Shown here piece by piece: positions 6,515 through 9,258 of a stretch of DNA of 9,258 bases (position 1 is its first letter; each line of letters starts with the position of its first letter). Where the stretch lies: positions 1 to 9,258 of the forward strand of contig CAKUNB010000058.1 in the NCBI GenBank assembly GCA_934668285.1. Reading direction: 5' to 3'. The DNA comes from an uncultured Oscillospiraceae bacterium. Its GTDB lineage: Bacteria; Bacillota; Clostridia; Oscillospirales; Oscillospiraceae. Made by a program: the position numbers and the translations under genes. The notes beneath the pieces were generated by a model, which was given only the letters and a program-made list of their open reading frames with translations, was not told the DNA's origin and searched no databases.

Positions 6515-7894
6515 ATGGACGCATGGATGACGCGGCTGGGGGATGCTTTTTGGGGATGGCCGACGATGGCGCTCTTTCTCGGTGTCGGGCTGCTGTACAC
6601 CGTGCGGCTGCGCGGGATTCAGCTTCGCCGCCTCGGCAAGGCACTGAAGCTGATTTTCTCCGGCGGCGAGGACAGCGGGATCAGCCCGTATGCGGCGCTG
6701 TGCACGGCGCTGGCGGCGACCATCGGGACGGGGAATATCGTCGGCGTAGCGACGGCGCTGGCCGCCGGTGGGCCGGGAGCTTTGTTCTGGATGATTGTTT
6801 CGGCAATTTTCGGGATGGCAACACAGTATGCCGAGGGTTTTCTGGCTGTTAAATACCGGAGATTGGGGAAAAACGGCTGGTTTGGCGGGCCGTTCTGCTA
6901 TATTGAGTACGGGCTGGGCGAAAAATGGCACTGGCTGGCAAAAACCTTTGCCTTTGTCGGCGCGGCGGTCGGAATTCTCGGCGTGGGAACGGTGACGCAG
7001 GTCAACAGCATCACGGGCGCGGCCGAGGGCTTTTTCGGCGGCGCGACGGTGACTCTGTTCGGGCGGCCCTATGTGGTGGCGAAAATCGTTGCCGGAGCCT
7101 TGGTAACGGCGGGGGCAGCGCTGGTGCTGCTCGGCGGAATGCGACGGATTTCCCGCGTCTGTGAGGCACTGGTGCCGCTGATGTCTGCAATTTATGTTGT
7201 CTGCGCGGTGCTGGTGCTCGTTCGCTTTGCCGATCGCATTCCTGCGGCGGTTTCCCTGATTTTCCGCAGCGCGTTTGCGCCCCGCGCCGTGCTGGGCGGC
7301 GCGGCGGGGATTTCTGTCCGGACGGTGCTGCGCATGGGCATCGGGCGCGGCGTTTTTACGAACGAAGCGGGGCTTGGCTCATCTCCGATTGCCGCTGCGG
7401 CCTCCAGTTGCTGCGAGCCGGTGCGGCAGGGGCTGATCATGATGACGGGGACGTTTATCGATACGGTGGTGATCTGCACGCTGACGGGACTGTGCCTTGT
7501 GGTGACCGACGCGTGGCGGATGCCGTTCGAGGGCGGGGCGATTACGGACTACGCGTGGCGCACGGCGCTGCCGTGGGGGCAGGGGCTGTCGTCGTTTTTG
7601 CTGATGCTGTGTCTGGTGCTGTTCGGCTTTGCAACGATCCTCGGCTGGAATTTCTACGCCGAAAGCTGCCTGACCTACCTGACGGGCGATAACCGCCGTG
7701 CGCTGCTGCTCTACCGCGCCGGATACCTCGCCGCCATTGCGGTCGGGCCGTATCTGACAGTGAACGCCGCGTGGGAAATGGCGGATATTCTGAATGTGTT
7801 CATGGCGCTGCCGAATCTGGCTGCGCTCCTGCTGCTGCAAAGGACGGTCGTCTCCGAGACGCGGGCAGCGAGAAATAATTTCGATATTATGTAA
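6515..7894 (+). CDS. Alanine/glycine:cation symporter (AGCS family)
   Basis: This 459-residue integral membrane protein takes up alanine or glycine together with Na+ (or H+) across the cytoplasmic membrane, and is related to AgcS and Bacillus AlsT. Family motifs seen are ALAATIGTGNIVGVATALAA (65-84) with the GTGNI substrate/ion site, GGPGALFWM, RGVFTNEAGLGSSPIAAAAS (278-297) and FGFATILGWNFYAES (370-384). About ten or eleven hydrophobic segments are spread along the chain, and the length is normal for the family. The ATG at 6515 follows AGGTGAGG (6503-6510) by 4 nt, slightly close but clearly purine-rich. The gene starts 62 nt after the SRP RNA terminator. I see no clear promoter in that gap, and no glycine riboswitch could fit there. 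Substrate preference (alanine, glycine, or glutamine as in some relatives) cannot be fixed. Confidence 0.95.
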   Translation: MDAWMTRLGDAFWGWPTMALFLGVGLLYTVRLRGIQLRRLGKALKLIFSGGEDSGISPYAALCTALAATIGTGNIVGVATALAAGGPGALFWMIVSAIFGMATQYAEGFLAVKYRRLGKNGWFGGPFCYIEYGLGEKWHWLAKTFAFVGAAVGILGVGTVTQVNSITGAAEGFFGGATVTLFGRPYVVAKIVAGALVTAGAALVLLGGMRRISRVCEALVPLMSAIYVVCAVLVLVRFADRIPAAVSLIFRSAFAPRAVLGGAAGISVRTVLRMGIGRGVFTNEAGLGSSPIAAAASSCCEPVRQGLIMMTGTFIDTVVICTLTGLCLVVTDAWRMPFEGGAITDYAWRTALPWGQGLSSFLLMLCLVLFGFATILGWNFYAESCLTYLTGDNRRALLLYRAGYLAAIAVGPYLTVNAAWEMADILNVFMALPNLAALLLLQRTVVSETRAARNNFDIM

Positions 7895-7902
7895 ATTTCC
7901 TG

Positions 7903-7931
7903 TTGAAATATTTTGGGGCTTATGATAAATT
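7903..7931 (+). promoter_or_regulatory. Possible promoter for the MBOAT gene
   Basis: In the AT-rich 81-nt gap after the transporter gene, TTGAAA (7903-7908, 5 of 6 to TTGACA) is followed after 17 nt by TAAATT (7926-7931, 4 of 6). An overlapping TATGAT (7921-7926) matches better, but its spacing of 12 nt is too short. The local drop in GC supports a regulatory region. The exact -10 box is uncertain. Confidence 0.4.
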
Positions 7932-7958
7932 GAGAACGAAGAATTGTCGAAGCACGAC

Positions 7959-7973
7959 GGAGGAGAGGGAAGG
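7959..7973 (+). promoter_or_regulatory. Ribosome binding site for the GTG start of the MBOAT gene
   Basis: A purine-rich run containing GGAGG (7959-7963) and GAGAGGGAAGG (7963-7973) ends 2 nt before the GTG at 7976. GGAGG is 12 nt from the start, a little far, while the GAGAGGG part is 6 nt away. No ATG gives a better start. The first residues encoded from the GTG match the usual MBOAT N-terminus. Confidence 0.65.
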
Positions 7974-7975
7974 CT

Positions 7976-9258
7976 GTGGAATTTTCAAATTTGCACTTTA
8001 TTTACTTTTTGATGCCGCTGATCTTTATCATATACTACCTTGTGCCGCGGATGGAGCAGAAGAATACCGTGCTGCTTGCGGCAAGCCTTGTGCTGTATGC
8101 ATTCGGTCAGCTGTATTATCTCCCACTGCTGCTTCTGACGGCTTACGTGAACTACCGGCTGGCGGACTTCGTCACGCCGGGGAAGAAAAGCTCGCTGGCG
8201 CTGCCGCTTGCGCTGAACATCGGCGTACTGGTGCTGTTCAAATACCTGAACTTCCTGCTCAGCATTTTCGGCGTGACCGGCGCGGACGGCGGTGCGGCTG
8301 TTTCACTTGCTGCGCCGATCGGCATTTCCTTCTACACATTCCAGCTGATTGCCTACCATGTTGACATCTACCGCGAGAAGGGCGAGCCTGCGGAGAATTT
8401 TAAAAAATTCCTGCTGTTTTTGTCGCTGTTCCCCAAGATGCCGATGGGGCCGATCATTCGCTACGGGCAGATCGAGCAGCAGCTGTATCAGCGCAAGATT
8501 CAGCCCCGCGCCGTGTTTCAGGGGCTTGTGCGGTTTGCCGCCGGTCTTGCCAAGAAGGTGCTGATCGCTGACTATGCGTATGCCTTCTATCTGCAGTTTT
8601 CTCAGCAGAAATTCGGCGCTGCCGCGTGGCTGGGCGCGCTGTTTTACATGTTCTATATCTATTTCGAATTCTCCGGCTGCACGGATATGGCCATTGCGAT
8701 GGGCCGGATGTTCGGCTTCCGTTTTCCGGAAAATTTCGATGTACCCTATGCCTCCAAGTCGATTACGGAGTTCTGGCGGCGCTGGCATATGACGCTGGGC
8801 AGCTTCTTCCGCGACTATGTGTATATTCCCCTCGGCGGCAACCGCAAGGGGAGAGCACGGCAGATTCTGAACCTGTTTATCGTCTGGGCGTTGACCGGCC
8901 TCTGGCACGGCGCGCACTGGAATTATCTGATCTGGGGCCTGTACTTCTTCGTCCTGCTTACGGCGGAAAAGCTGCTGATTGACAAGCTCGACCGGCTGCC
9001 GTTTGCGGTGCGGAACCTGATCACGATGTTCCTTGTCCTGATCGGATGGGTCATCTTTGCCAATGAAGATCTCTCCGCATTGGGCGCGTCCCTTGGCCGG
9101 ATGTTCGGCGCGGGGAGCTTCTGGGGCGCGCAGGTTGGCGTGCTGCTGAAAAACGCGCTGCCGCTGCTGGCGCTCTGCCTGATCGGAAGCTCGGTGCTCC
9201 CGCGCTGGCTCAGCGCGATCTGGAGCAATGTGTTCCTGCGCAATGCAAAGGGTAATCG
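7976..9258 (+). CDS. MBOAT family membrane-bound O-acyltransferase, AlgI/DltB-like (3' partial)
   Basis: MBOAT proteins of this type move acyl groups, usually acetyl, across the membrane onto extracellular polymers such as alginate, teichoic acid or other cell-wall glycans. Translation from the GTG at 7976 gives about 427 residues without a stop, and the frame leaves the window. The family is typically near 470-500 residues, so most of the gene is present. The N-terminus EFSNLHFIYFLMPLIFIIYY matches the start of AlgI-type proteins and supports the GTG start. Motifs are FPKMPMGPIIRY (152-163), FWRRWHMTLGSFFRDYVYIP (W267, H271) and TGLWHGAHWNYLIWG, with the expected catalytic histidine at H311. 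Many hydrophobic segments fit a polytopic protein. The substrate is unknown. A partner SGNH/DHHW-type protein often follows such genes but would lie outside the window. Confidence 0.93.
   Translation, partial: MEFSNLHFIYFLMPLIFIIYYLVPRMEQKNTVLLAASLVLYAFGQLYYLPLLLLTAYVNYRLADFVTPGKKSSLALPLALNIGVLVLFKYLNFLLSIFGVTGADGGAAVSLAAPIGISFYTFQLIAYHVDIYREKGEPAENFKKFLLFLSLFPKMPMGPIIRYGQIEQQLYQRKIQPRAVFQGLVRFAAGLAKKVLIADYAYAFYLQFSQQKFGAAAWLGALFYMFYIYFEFSGCTDMAIAMGRMFGFRFPENFDVPYASKSITEFWRRWHMTLGSFFRDYVYIPLGGNRKGRARQILNLFIVWALTGLWHGAHWNYLIWGLYFFVLLTAEKLLIDKLDRLPFAVRNLITMFLVLIGWVIFANEDLSALGASLGRMFGAGSFWGAQVGVLLKNALPLLALCLIGSSVLPRWLSAIWSNVFLRNAKGN

Noticed and set aside
5432..6931. A 499-codon open frame on the - strand crossing rpoD, acpP, the SRP RNA and the AGCS gene
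   Set aside because: It runs antisense through genes and a structured RNA that are clearly recognised. Its composition is low-complexity, and I see no family motif.
7895..7909. A small inverted repeat ATTTC/GAAAT after the transporter stop, considered as a terminator
   Set aside because: It has only five A-T-rich pairs and no proper T-tract. It also overlaps the better-supported -35 box at 7903.
7903..8364. A 153-codon + strand open frame beginning ATGAAATATTTT
   Set aside because: It lies in a different frame from the MBOAT gene that covers most of it, lacks motifs, and loses out to the intact MBOAT frame starting at 7976.
1..9258. Mobile elements, CRISPR repeats, phage or defence genes
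   Set aside because: I saw no transposase, integrase, repeat array or direct-repeat boundary. Base composition is even, and all genes run in one direction with short gaps.

Overview
The window is a GC-rich, gene-dense stretch of bacterial chromosome with every gene on the + strand. Several things point to a high-GC member of the Clostridia, of the kind found among Oscillospiraceae/Ruminococcaceae gut bacteria. These are strong GGAGG ribosome binding sites, a short Firmicutes-type SigA next to dnaG, a long signal recognition particle RNA that keeps the Alu domain, and an MBOAT acyltransferase of the type common in Firmicutes. The species cannot be fixed from the sequence.

Region 1 (1-5755) looks like one transcription unit. 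It holds hflX (5' end outside the window), a YigZ/IMPACT-family gene overlapping it by 4 nt, a dGTPase-like HD phosphohydrolase (dgt), DNA primase (dnaG) and the primary sigma factor (rpoD/sigA). Gaps are -4, 26, 33 and 1 nt. I see no convincing promoter in these gaps, and a probable intrinsic terminator follows rpoD. The last three genes are a variant of the macromolecular synthesis operon, with dgt in the upstream position and no rpsU. They link dNTP hydrolysis, primer synthesis and housekeeping transcription. The first two genes both belong to families tied to ribosome function.

Region 2 (about 5755-6452) is a compact pair of short transcription units. A good sigma-A promoter starts right at the T-tract of the rpoD terminator and drives a stand-alone acyl carrier protein gene. 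About 18 nt after its stop lies a 300-nt SRP RNA with Alu domain, a 23-bp closing helix and the GGAA-loop domain IV, followed by a textbook terminator.

Region 3 (6453-9258) holds an alanine/glycine:cation symporter (AGCS) gene, preceded by an imperfect hairpin, and then an MBOAT O-acyltransferase gene that begins with GTG and runs off the window. The MBOAT gene has its own plausible promoter.

Most of the window is housekeeping. I find no phage, transposon, CRISPR or defence locus, and no clearly new system. The points most worth a second look are the AGCS leader hairpin, the methionine-rich isolated acyl carrier protein, the tightly packed acpP/SRP RNA junction, and the hflX-yigZ coupling.
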